Shown here: in pieces, positions 16,184 through 25,555 of the stretch
How positions within the stretch are numbered: position 1 is the first letter of the stretch
Layout: each line of letters begins with the position of its first letter
From: Nonomuraea soli
GTDB lineage: Bacteria > Actinomycetota > Actinomycetes > Streptosporangiales > Streptosporangiaceae
Length of the DNA: 64,000 bases
Assembly (NCBI RefSeq): GCF_013761175.1
Contig: NZ_JACDUR010000010.1
Span: forward strand, 62,001-126,000
Direction: 5' to 3'
Notes under the pieces: generated by a model
What the model saw: only the letters and a program-made list of their open reading frames with translations
The model's database searches: none
What the model was told of the DNA's origin: nothing
Position numbers and translations under genes: made by a program

Positions 16184-16191
16184 TTCCCCTC

Positions 16192-16713
16192 CTAGTCGTT
16201 GTTGCCCCAGGTGATCAGCGCGCGCCAGGTCTGCACGCCGACGATGCCGTCGATCGAGGTGCCGGTGAAACGCTGGAAGCGCCTCAGCTCGCGCTCGGTG
16301 TTGGTGCCGAAGGCGCCGTCCACCTGCTCTCGGATCAGGTGGCCGTTCTTGACCAGGCCCCACTGCACGGCGCGCACCTCCTCGCCCCTGTCGCCCGGCC
16401 GCAGCGTGTTGTCGGCGATCAGGCGCGTCCAGGTGTGCGCGCCCGCCACGCCGTCCTGCGGCAGCCCGACGAGGCCCTGGTAGGCCTTGACGAACTCCTC
16501 CGTGCGCTTGCCGTACACCCCGTCGGCGGGGATCGCCTTCACCCACATGTCGCGCTGGCCGCGCAGCAGGTGTTGCAGGATCAGGACGTTCGGGCCGCTC
16601 TCGCCGCCGCGCCGCAGGACCGGGTACGGGAACGTGGGCGCCGCCTGGGCGGCCACCGGGGCCACGACGAGCAGGCCCGCCGCGACGACGAGGATCGCGA
16701 TGACTCTTTTCAT
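16192..16713 (-). CDS. Secreted protein with two peptidoglycan-binding domains
   Basis: The 173-residue product has a Sec signal (MKRVIAILVVAAGLLVV to AQA, about residue 25) and two PG_binding_1 domains. The first is at about 35-100 (NVLILQHLLRG, DGVYGKRTEEFVKAYQ, DGVAGAHTWTRL) and the second at about 105-170 (EEVRAVQWGLVKNGH, DGAFGTNTERELRRFQ, DGIVGVQTWRALI). It has no catalytic domain, so it probably decorates or senses the cell wall. I chose the ATG at 16713, which follows a GAGGGGGTG site, over an upstream in-frame start six codons before. Confidence 0.85.
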   Translation of the reverse strand: MKRVIAILVVAAGLLVVAPVAAQAAPTFPYPVLRRGGESGPNVLILQHLLRGQRDMWVKAIPADGVYGKRTEEFVKAYQGLVGLPQDGVAGAHTWTRLIADNTLRPGDRGEEVRAVQWGLVKNGHLIREQVDGAFGTNTERELRRFQRFTGTSIDGIVGVQTWRALITWGNND

Positions 16714-16759
16714 GACTTCACCCCCTCGCACGCTTTGACGCCGATCGGGGGGTGAATGT

Positions 16760-17404
16760 TCAGGAGGGGCGCGAGCCGGTCACGAGGTAGACGACGTCGC
16801 GGGCGATGCGCACCGCGTGGTCGGCGTACCTCTCGTAGTAGCGGCCGATCAGCGTGATGTCGATGGCCGGCTCCAGGCCGTGCTTCCAGTCCTTGCCGAG
16901 GATCTCGCGGAAGAGCTTGCGGTGCAGCCTGTCCATGGCGTCGTCGTCGTGCTCCAGCTCCAGCGCCGATTCGACGTCGCGGCGGGCGATGCAGCTGCCG
17001 GCCTTGCTGACGATGTTCTCGGCGATCTGGCCCATCTCCAGGATGGTCGGGCGCATGTCGGCGGGGATGGCGGACTCGGGGTGACGCAGGCGCGCGACCT
17101 TGGCGACGTGCTCGGCCAGGTCGCCCATACGCTCCAGGTCGGTGCCCATGCGGAGCGCGGTGATGATCATGCGCAGGTCGATGGCGACGGGCTGCTGGCG
17201 CACCATGAGCTCGAAGACGGACGCCTCCACCTCCGCGAAGAGCCGGTTGACCTCCTCGTCACGGGAGATCACGCTCTCGGCCAGCTGCAGGTCGGCGTCG
17301 AGCAGGGCTGTGGTCGCCCGGGAGATGGCCGAGCGCACCAGGCGGGTCATTTCTACGAGGCGCCCGGTGAGGGCGTCGAGTTCTTCGTGGTAGGCGTCAC
17401 GCAT
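16760..17404 (-). CDS. phoU: Phosphate signalling protein PhoU
   Basis: PhoU is a peripheral membrane protein that restrains the PhoR-PhoP system when phosphate is plentiful. The 214-residue protein is entirely helical with two PhoU repeats. The metal-binding motifs are visible: ALRMGTDLERMGDLAEHVA in the first repeat and IGRYYERYADHAVRIAR in the second. The ATG at 17404 gives MRDAYHEELDALTGRL, a standard start. It is divergent from the phoR/senX3-type kinase, which is the common actinomycete arrangement. Confidence 0.93.
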   Translation of the reverse strand: MRDAYHEELDALTGRLVEMTRLVRSAISRATTALLDADLQLAESVISRDEEVNRLFAEVEASVFELMVRQQPVAIDLRMIITALRMGTDLERMGDLAEHVAKVARLRHPESAIPADMRPTILEMGQIAENIVSKAGSCIARRDVESALELEHDDDAMDRLHRKLFREILGKDWKHGLEPAIDITLIGRYYERYADHAVRIARDVVYLVTGSRPS

Positions 17405-17433
17405 GGACTCAACGTACGTGCCTGGCGATGAAC

Positions 17434-17455
17434 GACCCCCAACCGCTAAGTGAAC
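17434..17455 (-). promoter_or_regulatory. PHO-box-like element between phoU and phoR
   Basis: On the minus strand the sequence GTTCACTTAGC is followed directly by GGTTGGGGGTC. The first 11-mer matches the PhoP direct-repeat unit of Streptomyces (GTTCACC-type); the second is weak. It lies in the divergent phoU/phoR promoter, where a PHO box is expected. Confidence 0.45.
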
Positions 17456-17517
17456 TTTGCGGGAAGGGTCCAGGTCATGGGTCGGTGTCCTGGAAATACC
17501 CACCTACCATCGAAGAC

Positions 17518-18690
17518 ATGAGTGAGATGGCCATGAGCTTGGCCGCCTTGGCCGGATTCGTGGTGGGCGCGTTCGCCGTGCTGTTCTACCGCAACCAGAT
17601 CGAGACGCCGAACCGGACCGAGTCGTCGCACGACGCGGAGGTCGGCGCGCTGCCGCAGGGCGTGGCCTCGGTGCTGGCGGTGCTCCCGTCGTCGGCCGTG
17701 GTGCTCGACGCCCACGACCGGGTGCTGCGGGCGAGTTCGGCGGCGCGGGCGTTCGGGCTCGTCAAGGGCGACCGGCTGATGGCGGCCGAACTGCTGGCGC
17801 TGGCCAGGCAGGTGCGAAGGGACGGCGAGATCCGCGAGAGCGAGATCGAGGTCGCCGGGCACCGCTTCGGCCAGGAGACCACCAGCTTCGCCGTACGGGT
17901 GGCGCCGCTCGGCTCGCACGGCCAGGTGCTCGTGCTGGCCGAGGACCAGACCGAGATGCGGCGGGTCGACGCGGTACGCCGCGACTTCGTCGCCAACGTC
18001 AGCCACGAGCTGAAGACCCCGGTGGGCGCGCTGAGCCTGCTGGCCGAGACCATCCAGGACGCCGCCGACGACCCCGAGGCGGTCACCCGCTTCGCCGGGC
18101 GCATGCAGCACGAGGCCGCCCGCCTCGCCTACCTGGTGCAGGACCTGATCACGCTGTCGCGCATCCAGGGCGCCGAGCCCATCCCGACCCCCGGCCAGGT
18201 GCTGATCGACGAGGTCGTGCACGAGGCCATCGACTACTCCACGACCAAGGCCGCGGGCAAGGACATCACGCTCGTCTCGGGCGGGCTGGAGGGCCTGCGC
18301 GTGTGGGGCGACGAGGAACTGCTCGCCACCGCGCTGCGCAACCTCATCGACAACGCCATCGCCTACAGCCCCGAGCACACCCGCGTGGTCGTCAGCACCA
18401 GGCCGGCCGGGGAATCGGTCGAGATCAGCGTCAGCGACCAGGGCATCGGCATCCCGGAGGAGGCCCTGGAGCGCATCTTCGAGCGATTCTTCCGCGTCGA
18501 CGCCGCACGATCGCGCGCCACCGGCGGCACCGGGCTCGGCCTGGCCATCGTCAAGCACGTCGCCGCCGCCCACGGCGGCGAGGTGACGGTCTGGAGCAAG
18601 GAAGGCTCCGGATCCACGTTCACGCTGCGGCTGCCCGCCTTCGGCGGCACCGCGGTGGCAGTACCCAAACCCCTGGAGGCGGCCCTATGA
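17518..18690 (+). CDS. phoR: Phosphate-sensing histidine kinase, SenX3/PhoR type
   Basis: The 390-residue kinase has a short N-terminal membrane helix (MSLAALAGFVVGAFAVLFY), a PAS-like domain at about 50-145, a HisKA box NVSHELKTPVGALSLLAETI with the phospho-acceptor His at about residue 163, and a HATPase_c domain with NLIDNAIAYSP, DQGIGIPEEAL and GGTGLGLAIVKH. It signals to the adjacent OmpR-type regulator, with which it overlaps by 4 bases. I use the ATG at 17518 (MSEMAMSL); other ATGs follow within five codons. In mycobacteria the equivalent is SenX3; in Streptomyces it is PhoR. Confidence 0.92.
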   Translation: MSEMAMSLAALAGFVVGAFAVLFYRNQIETPNRTESSHDAEVGALPQGVASVLAVLPSSAVVLDAHDRVLRASSAARAFGLVKGDRLMAAELLALARQVRRDGEIRESEIEVAGHRFGQETTSFAVRVAPLGSHGQVLVLAEDQTEMRRVDAVRRDFVANVSHELKTPVGALSLLAETIQDAADDPEAVTRFAGRMQHEAARLAYLVQDLITLSRIQGAEPIPTPGQVLIDEVVHEAIDYSTTKAAGKDITLVSGGLEGLRVWGDEELLATALRNLIDNAIAYSPEHTRVVVSTRPAGESVEISVSDQGIGIPEEALERIFERFFRVDAARSRATGGTGLGLAIVKHVAAAHGGEVTVWSKEGSGSTFTLRLPAFGGTAVAVPKPLEAAL

Positions 18691-19376
18691 CGCGCGTTCT
18701 TGTTGTGGAGGACGAAGAGTCGTTCTCCGACGCCTTGTCCTACATGCTCCGCAAGGAGGGCTTCGAGGTCTCCGTCGCGGGCACCGGGCCCGAGGCGCTC
18801 GACATCTTCGACCGCAGCGGCGCCGACCTCGTGCTGCTCGACCTGATGCTGCCCGGCCTGCCCGGCACGGAGGTGTGCCGTTCGCTGCGGCAGCGCTCCA
18901 AGGTGCCGGTCATCATGCTGACCGCCAAGGACAGTGAGATCGACAAGGTGGTCGGCCTCGAACTGGGCGCCGACGACTACGTGACCAAGCCCTTCTCCTC
19001 GCGTGAGCTGGTGGCCAGGATCAGGGCGGTGCTGCGCCGGCAGGGCGACGTCACCGACGAGCCCGACAACGCCGTGCTGGCGGCCGGGCCCGTGCGCATG
19101 GACGTGGACCGGCACATCGTGTCGGTGCGCGGCTCGCAGGTGCAGCTGCCCCTGAAGGAGTTCGAGCTGCTCGAGGTGCTGCTGCGCAACGCCGGGCGGG
19201 TGCTGACGCGTGGCCAGCTGATCGACCGCGTGTGGGGCGCCGACTACGTGGGCGACACCAAGACCCTGGACGTGCACGTGAAGCGGCTGCGGGCCAAGGT
19301 GGAGGCCGACCCGTCGAACCCGCGGTGCATCCTGACCGTGCGCGGGCTGGGGTACAAGTTCGAGCCCAACGAGTGA
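18687..19376 (+). CDS. phoP: Phosphate response regulator, RegX3/PhoP type (OmpR family)
   Basis: The 229-residue regulator has a receiver domain (LVVEDEESF, phospho-acceptor Asp52 in VLLDLMLPG, Lys in DDYVTKPFS) and an OmpR-type winged helix at about 130-225 (LPLKEFELLEVLLRNAGRVL, then TLDVHVKRLRAKVE and ILTVRGLGYKFE). It is translationally coupled to the kinase by ATGA. It is expected to activate phosphate uptake genes and to bind the PHO-box-like element upstream. A strong hairpin terminator follows the stop. Confidence 0.93.
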   Translation: MTRVLVVEDEESFSDALSYMLRKEGFEVSVAGTGPEALDIFDRSGADLVLLDLMLPGLPGTEVCRSLRQRSKVPVIMLTAKDSEIDKVVGLELGADDYVTKPFSSRELVARIRAVLRRQGDVTDEPDNAVLAAGPVRMDVDRHIVSVRGSQVQLPLKEFELLEVLLRNAGRVLTRGQLIDRVWGADYVGDTKTLDVHVKRLRAKVEADPSNPRCILTVRGLGYKFEPNE

Positions 19377-19395
19377 TCGCGCTTTGAGTACGGCG

Positions 19396-19431
19396 GAGCG
19401 GCCGGTTCCTTCGTGGAACCGGCCGCTCTTT
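19396..19431 (+). terminator. Strong terminator after phoP
   Basis: A 14-bp perfect stem (GAGCGGCCGGTTCC with GGAACCGGCCGCTC) with a TTCGT loop is followed by TTT. It ends the phoR-phoP transcript. Confidence 0.9.
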
Positions 19432-19521
19432 CGTTCGGCGTCGGCGCTGTGCCAGAGGACGAAGTCTTCTTAACGGCGCCCAGCCCGCGCCGGGGTTGCC
19501 AGGAGGGTTGTCGGCAGGGTG

Positions 19522-20112
19522 TCAGTGCCCGCCCTCTTCTGCGTGCTCCGTGGGGCTCGCAGAGGGCGTCGGGGCGGGGGTGGCGCCCGGAGCCATCGGG
19601 TAGGCCGTGTATTCGCGGCTACGGGTCACCACGGGCACGTCCAGGGTCACGGCGCCGGCCTTGGCGAACTGGAAGGTGAGCTTGAAGCTCTCGCCGCCGT
19701 GGAGCGGCTTGGCCAGACCGTCGATCATCACCTGCGGGGTCGGCTTGCCGGTGTTGACAAGCTGGTTGGCGGGAAGCTCGATCGGGCTGGTGAGGGTGAC
19801 CGTGCCCAGGCCCTCGGCGGTGACCGCCTGGAGGGCGTCGCCCGAGTAGGAGAGCGCGTTCAGGTACACCGGGGCCTTGCCGCCCTGGGCCAGCTGCGCG
19901 CCGGCGTCGGGGCCGAGGATGAACACCTGGGGGATGGTCAGGCCCTGCTTGCCGCCGTACGTCGGCAGGTCGGCCGCGTGGTCGATGAGCGCCGCGCCCT
20001 CGACCGGCATGTACGGCTTGTTGGTGTTGGCATGGAATCCGGCGGAACAGCCGGCCAGAACCGGGGCTGCCAGGAGCGCGGCGGCGGCGATAATCCAGCG
20101 TCGGCTGGTCAC
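19522..20112 (-). CDS. LpqE-like lipoprotein
   Basis: The 196-residue product has a signal peptide and lipobox VLAGC with Cys22, then a beta-rich domain (FHANTNKPYMPVEGA, VFILGPDAGAQLAQGG, PVYLNALSYSGDALQAV) and a Pro/Ser/Thr-rich tail. Its position next to carD matches LpqE (Rv3584) of Mycobacterium tuberculosis, which lies beside carD in the same block. The fold resembles the PCuAC/DUF461 copper-chaperone group, but a Met/His copper motif is not evident, so metal binding is uncertain. It is divergent from carD over a 235-base intergenic region. Confidence 0.75.
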   Translation of the reverse strand: MTSRRWIIAAAALLAAPVLAGCSAGFHANTNKPYMPVEGAALIDHAADLPTYGGKQGLTIPQVFILGPDAGAQLAQGGKAPVYLNALSYSGDALQAVTAEGLGTVTLTSPIELPANQLVNTGKPTPQVMIDGLAKPLHGGESFKLTFQFAKAGAVTLDVPVVTRSREYTAYPMAPGATPAPTPSASPTEHAEEGGH

Positions 20113-20189
20113 GAGGGAGTCTCCTTAGCATGGAGAGGAGTTGGCAGCGCCCACCTTATCCACCCGATTCCATGGTCATTCCCGCACCC

Positions 20190-20272
20190 CTGCAGGTCAT
20201 TAGCTATGTCATGGTTTGCGATTCATAGAGTTGTAGGGATGTCAAGCCCAAATATGCGGCTTTGACCTGCAG
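20190..20272. repeat. 10-bp inverted repeat flanking an AT-rich spacer (lpqE/carD promoters)
   Basis: CTGCAGGTCA at 20190-20199 is mirrored exactly by TGACCTGCAG at 20263-20272, with 63 bases of locally AT-rich DNA between. The right copy extends to TTGACC, a -35-like hexamer pointing to carD; the left copy points to lpqE. No convincing -10 is placed 17 bases from either, so these may instead be sites for one dimeric regulator. Confidence 0.6.
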
Positions 20273-20347
20273 TTATGGTGATTTCACTGTTCCGGGAGAC
20301 TCTGGACGCGTGGTACCCTGGAGTACAGCGGAAGGGGTACTTGTCAC

Positions 20348-20830
20348 ATGACTTTCCAGGTCGGCGACACAGTCGTCTACCCCCACCATGGGGCTGCCAG
20401 GATCGAAGAAATCACAACCCGGACCATCAAGGGTGTGGAGAAGACCTACCTGGTGCTCAAGGTCGACAAGGGCGACCTTACCGTCCAGGTGCCGGCGGAA
20501 AACGCAGAACTCGTCGGCGTGCGCGACGTTGTCGGCCAGGAAGGCCTTGAGCGCGTTTTCGATGTTCTTCGCATGCCGCACACGGAAGAGCCGACCAACT
20601 GGTCGCGCCGTTACAAGGCCAATCTTGAGAAGCTCGCTTCTGGAGATGTGAACAAGGTCGCCGAAGTCGTTCGGGACCTGTGGCGGAGGGACCGCGAGCG
20701 CGGCCTTTCCGCGGGTGAGAAGCGAATGCTGGCCAAGGCTCGCCAGATACTGGTGAGTGAGCTCGCGCTGGCGGAGAAGACCAACGAAGACAAGGCCGAG
20801 GCCCTGCTCGACGAGGTTCTCAACTCCTGA
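20348..20830 (+). CDS. carD: CarD-family RNA polymerase-binding regulator
   Basis: CarD binds the RNA polymerase beta subunit and stabilises open promoter complexes, and is essential in mycobacteria. The 160-residue protein has the N-terminal RNAP-interaction domain (MTFQVGDTVVYPHHGAARIE, YLVLKVDKGDLTVQVPAENA) and a helical DNA-binding C-terminus with the conserved tryptophan in TNWSRRYKANLEKL. The length is standard. It is followed after 17 bases by ispF; the ispD gene that normally separates them in actinobacteria is absent here. Confidence 0.95.
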   Translation: MTFQVGDTVVYPHHGAARIEEITTRTIKGVEKTYLVLKVDKGDLTVQVPAENAELVGVRDVVGQEGLERVFDVLRMPHTEEPTNWSRRYKANLEKLASGDVNKVAEVVRDLWRRDRERGLSAGEKRMLAKARQILVSELALAEKTNEDKAEALLDEVLNS

Positions 20831-20847
20831 ACGCGAATCTTCCCCGG

Positions 20848-21327
20848 GTGGGCGTCGGTATCGACGTCCACCCGTTCGCATCTGGGCGCGAGTTGCACCT
20901 GGCCGGGCTCCACTGGCCCGGCGAGACGGGCCTCGAAGGCCACTCCGACGCCGACGTCGTCTGCCACGCGATCTGCAACGCCCTCCTGTCCGCGTCCGGT
21001 CTCGGTGACCTGGGCGCGGTCTTCGGCACGTCCGACCCCCGCTGGGCGGGCGCGTCCGGCGCCACGCTGGTGGCCGAGACCGTCAGGCTTGTCGGCGAGG
21101 CCGGCTTCCTGATCGGCAACGTGGCGGTCCAGGTCGTCGGTAACCGCCCGAAACTGGCTCCCCGGCGCCAGGAGGCCGAGAAGGTGCTCTCAGAGCTTGT
21201 GGGGGCTCCTGTGAGCCTCAGCGCCGCCACCACCGACGGACTGGGCTTCACCGGCCGCGGCGAGGGCCTCGGCGCGATCGCCAACGCACTCGTCGTGAAC
21301 CAATCGCCCGAACAGCGCGTCAACTAA
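20848..21327 (+). CDS. ispF: 2-C-methyl-D-erythritol 2,4-cyclodiphosphate synthase
   Basis: IspF forms the cyclic diphosphate intermediate of the MEP isoprenoid pathway. The 159-residue protein has the zinc ligands Asp-x-His in GIDVHPF, the GHSDADVVCH block, and the C-terminal TTDGLGFTGRGEGLGAIA motif typical of the trimeric enzyme. The GTG at 20848 has no clear ribosome site; translation may be coupled to carD, which ends 17 bases before. The missing ispD means the preceding cytidylyltransferase must be encoded elsewhere. Confidence 0.92.
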   Translation: MGVGIDVHPFASGRELHLAGLHWPGETGLEGHSDADVVCHAICNALLSASGLGDLGAVFGTSDPRWAGASGATLVAETVRLVGEAGFLIGNVAVQVVGNRPKLAPRRQEAEKVLSELVGAPVSLSAATTDGLGFTGRGEGLGAIANALVVNQSPEQRVN

Positions 21328-21497
21328 CGGGATGCGTTGAGGGTATCCCGGCGGGCGGTGCCGACCAGTTTCGCGCTGGAAGCCCGTCGAGTTCGGGGGC
21401 GGCGGTTCGTCACTGGCGCGGTACGGGCCGCCGTCCTCCCCAACCAGGCGTACTTCCTGGCCGATCCGGGTATCTCCGCATGTGAGGGGGGATACGA

Positions 21498-21770
21498 ATG
21501 ATCGGATCGATCATCTGGGCCATCGTGTTCGGCATCGTCATCGGGGCCATCGCGCGGCTGCTCATTCCAGGCAAGCAGAACATCTCGCTGACGATGACCT
21601 GGCTCCTGGGCGTGGTCGGTGCGCTCGTCGGCACGTTCCTGGCGTACCTGTTCGGCGTCTCCGACACCCGAGGCATCAACTGGATCCAGTGGGCACTGCA
21701 GATCGCCTGCGCCGCCGTGGCCATCCTGATCGTCGCCATGCCGCGCTCAGGAGGGAAATCAGGCGTCTGA
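21498..21770 (+). CDS. GlsB/YeaQ/YmgE-family small membrane protein (copy 1)
   Basis: This 90-residue protein has three membrane helices (MIGSIIWAIVFGIVIGAIARLL-like start, a second at about 30-52, and a third at about 65-82) with the family motif AIARLLIPGKQ. The family is linked to envelope or stress responses but the molecular role is unknown. The ATG at 21498 follows GAGGGGGG. A second member lies 93 bases downstream with 45-50 percent apparent identity by eye, so this is a local tandem duplication. Confidence 0.85.
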   Translation: MIGSIIWAIVFGIVIGAIARLLIPGKQNISLTMTWLLGVVGALVGTFLAYLFGVSDTRGINWIQWALQIACAAVAILIVAMPRSGGKSGV

Positions 21771-21863
21771 CCTGGGGATTTTAGAAGGTCATGCATAACT
21801 GGTGGTGAGCGGGTAGCTCGCTGGCCGTGGGAGTGAAGGTGTCACCCTCACGGGGAGGTTTTC

Positions 21864-22139
21864 ATGACCATCGAATCCATTCTCGGCGCAATCGTGATCG
21901 GCGCCGTCGTCGGCGCGATCGGCCGTCTGCTCATCCCTGGCCGCCAGGCCATCGGATGGATCCTGACGATCGTCGTCGGCATCGTCGCGGCGCTGATCGG
22001 TACGTTCATCGCCCAGGCGATGAACGTGTCCAACACGGCGGGCATCGACTGGATCGAGCTCGTCATGCAGGTGGTTCTGGCCGTCATCGGTGTCGGCCTG
22101 GTGGCCGGACTCCGGCGCGGTCGCGGTAGTCGTCTGTGA
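21864..22139 (+). CDS. GlsB/YeaQ/YmgE-family small membrane protein (copy 2)
   Basis: The 91-residue protein repeats the plan of its upstream neighbour: three membrane helices and the motif AIGRLLIPGRQAIGW. It has the same loop AGIDWIE equivalent to GINWIQ in copy 1, supporting duplication. The ATG at 21864 is preceded by GGGGAGG. A hairpin terminator follows the stop. No function beyond the family association with stress can be given. Confidence 0.85.
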   Translation: MTIESILGAIVIGAVVGAIGRLLIPGRQAIGWILTIVVGIVAALIGTFIAQAMNVSNTAGIDWIELVMQVVLAVIGVGLVAGLRRGRGSRL

Positions 22140-22150
22140 CATAAGCGCTA

Positions 22151-22186
22151 CAGGCCCGCTCCCACGACGAGGTGGGGGCGGGCCTG
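22151..22186. terminator. Hairpin terminator after the GlsB pair
   Basis: CAGGCCCGCTCCCAC pairs with GTGGGGGCGGGCCTG (one T-G wobble), with a GACGAG loop, followed by TTGC. It lies between convergent genes and could serve both. Confidence 0.85.
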
Positions 22187-22198
22187 TTGCGTGCGTCC

Positions 22199-23665
<1,467 letters not shown>

Positions 23666-23720
23666 GGCGATTTCGAGCCTACAGAAGAATGGGGTGGGAA
23701 ACCGATCAAGGGGGAATCAC

Positions 23721-24107
23721 ATGGGCGAGCTGTCAGCGGGCGCGCGCAAGTACTTCGACGCGGCCAACTACGCGACCGTGACGAGCATCAATCCCGACGG
23801 TGGGCCGCAGTCCACGGTGGTCTGGGTGCGGACCGACGGCGACGACATCCTGTTCTCGACCGTCAAGGGCCGTCGCAAGCACCGCAATTTCGCGCGTGAC
23901 CCGCGCGCGAGCATTCTGATCATCGATTCCGACAATCCTTATGTATACGTCGAAGTGCGTGGAAACGTGACGATGGAGGATGATCCGACCGGGTCGCTCA
24001 TTCAGGAGCTGTCGCGCAAGTACTCGGGACAGGACTGGAAGGAGCCGGAGGGCAATGAGAGAGTGATCGTGCGCGTGACGCCCGAGAAGGTGACGCTACG
24101 GGGCTGA
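23721..24107 (+). CDS. PPOX-class F420-dependent oxidoreductase / split-barrel flavin protein
   Basis: The 128-residue protein has the split beta-barrel pattern of the PNPOx-like family: ATVTSINPDGGPQSTVVWV, DILFSTVKGRRKHRNFARDP, ASILIIDSDNPYVYVEVRG. The GRRKHRNF stretch is a cofactor phosphate-binding segment typical of the F420-dependent subgroup (TIGR03618). The cofactor (F420 or FMN) cannot be fixed by eye. The ATG at 23721 follows AAGGGGGAA. It is divergent from the DUF2637-like gene and precedes cysS by 43 bases. Confidence 0.8.
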   Translation: MGELSAGARKYFDAANYATVTSINPDGGPQSTVVWVRTDGDDILFSTVKGRRKHRNFARDPRASILIIDSDNPYVYVEVRGNVTMEDDPTGSLIQELSRKYSGQDWKEPEGNERVIVRVTPEKVTLRG

Positions 24108-24150
24108 CAAATCAGCATGCGACGTCGCGCGAGGCGTTAGCCTTGCCTTT

Positions 24151-25545
24151 GTGAGCCTGCGCCTTTACGACACCAGCACCCGCACAGTCCGCGAGTTCGT
24201 CCCGGTCGAAGCCGGCCGGGTGTCGATCTACCTGTGTGGTGCCACCGTGCAGGCTCCGCCGCATATCGGTCACATCCGCTCGGGCGTCAACTTCGACGTG
24301 CTGCGCCGATGGCTCACGCGCTCCGGCTACGACGTCACCTTCTGCAGGAACGTCACCGACATCGACGACAAGATCATCCGGGTCGCCGCGGCCGACGATG
24401 TGCCGTGGTTCGTGATCGCCGAGCGCAACCAGCGTGCCTTCACCTGGGCCTACGACCAGCTCGGCTGCCTGCCGCCCACGGTCGAGCCGCGCGCCACCGG
24501 CCACGTCCCCGAGATGATCACGCTGATGCAGCGCCTGATCGACCGCGGCCACGCCTACGCCTCGGCCGGCGACGTCTACTTCGACACGCAGTCGTACGCC
24601 ACGGAGTACGGCTCGCTGTCGAACCAGAAGCTCGAGAACATGCGTGCCGCGGCCGACTGCGACGATGACTCGGCCAAGCGCGACCCGCGCGACTTCGCCC
24701 TGTGGAAGGGCGAGAAGCCCGGCGAGCCCACCTGGCCCACCCCCTGGGGCCCCGGGCGTCCCGGCTGGCACCTCGAGTGCTCCGCGATGGCCACCAAGTA
24801 CCTCGGGCCGACGTTCGACATCCACGGCGGCGGCCTCGACCTGATCTTCCCGCACCACGAGAACGAGATCGCCCAGTCCCAGGCGGCCGGCGACGGCTTC
24901 GCCCGCTACTGGATGCACAACGGCATGCTCAAGATCGGCGCGGAGAAGATGAGCAAGTCGCTCGGCAACTCCCTGCTCATCCCCGACCTGCTGAAGAAGG
25001 TGCGCGCCGCCGAGCTGCGCTACTACCTGGCCACGCCGCACTACCGCTCCTCCATCGACTTCTCCGAGGAGTCGCTGCTGGAGGCCGCCGCGGCCTACCA
25101 GCGCATCGAGGGCTTCGTCACCCGCGCCGCCGAGGTCATCCACGACGTCGACGCCCACGCGCCCCTCCCGCAAGCCTTCGCCGACGCGCTCGACGACGAC
25201 CTCGGCACGCCCCAGGCGCTCGCCGTCGTCCACGAGGTCGTCAGGGAAGGCAACGTGGCCCTGAGCCGCGGCGACAAGGAGGCCGTGGCCCGCCTGCTCG
25301 CCGAGACCCAGAACATGCTCGACGTCCTCGGCCTCGACCCGCGCTCCGCCCAGTGGCGCGGCGACAGCTCCGACCTCACCCCCGTCGTCGACGCGCTCGT
25401 CAAGGTCGCCCTGGAGCAGCGCGCCGCCGCCCGCGCCCGCAAGGACTACTCCGCGGCCGACGCCATCCGCGACGGCCTCACCGCCGCGGGCATCACCGTC
25501 GAGGACACCCCCCACGGGGCTCGTTGGCAGCTGTCACGCGGGTAA
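24151..25545 (+). CDS. cysS: Cysteinyl-tRNA synthetase
   Basis: CysRS charges tRNA(Cys). The 464-residue class I enzyme has the zinc-binding cysteine in YLCGATVQAPP, the HIGH motif (PPHIGHIRSG), a second zinc segment GWHLECSAMA, the DIHGGGLDLIFPHHENEIAQ block and the KMSKSLGN loop. The GTG at 24151 starts MSLRLYDTSTRTV. It lies in the order carD-ispF-...-cysS-rlmB seen across actinobacteria, although two GlsB-like genes, a membrane protein and a PPOX protein are inserted between ispF and cysS. It differs from the homologue MshC by having the C-terminal anticodon domain. Confidence 0.93.
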   Translation: MSLRLYDTSTRTVREFVPVEAGRVSIYLCGATVQAPPHIGHIRSGVNFDVLRRWLTRSGYDVTFCRNVTDIDDKIIRVAAADDVPWFVIAERNQRAFTWAYDQLGCLPPTVEPRATGHVPEMITLMQRLIDRGHAYASAGDVYFDTQSYATEYGSLSNQKLENMRAAADCDDDSAKRDPRDFALWKGEKPGEPTWPTPWGPGRPGWHLECSAMATKYLGPTFDIHGGGLDLIFPHHENEIAQSQAAGDGFARYWMHNGMLKIGAEKMSKSLGNSLLIPDLLKKVRAAELRYYLATPHYRSSIDFSEESLLEAAAAYQRIEGFVTRAAEVIHDVDAHAPLPQAFADALDDDLGTPQALAVVHEVVREGNVALSRGDKEAVARLLAETQNMLDVLGLDPRSAQWRGDSSDLTPVVDALVKVALEQRAAARARKDYSAADAIRDGLTAAGITVEDTPHGARWQLSRG

Positions 25546-25555
25546 CCTTGGTGCC

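Noticed and set aside
21328..21497. Possible remnant of ispD or another gene after ispF
   Set aside because: The 170 bases contain no cytidylyltransferase motif in any frame; only the ribosome site of the next gene is visible.
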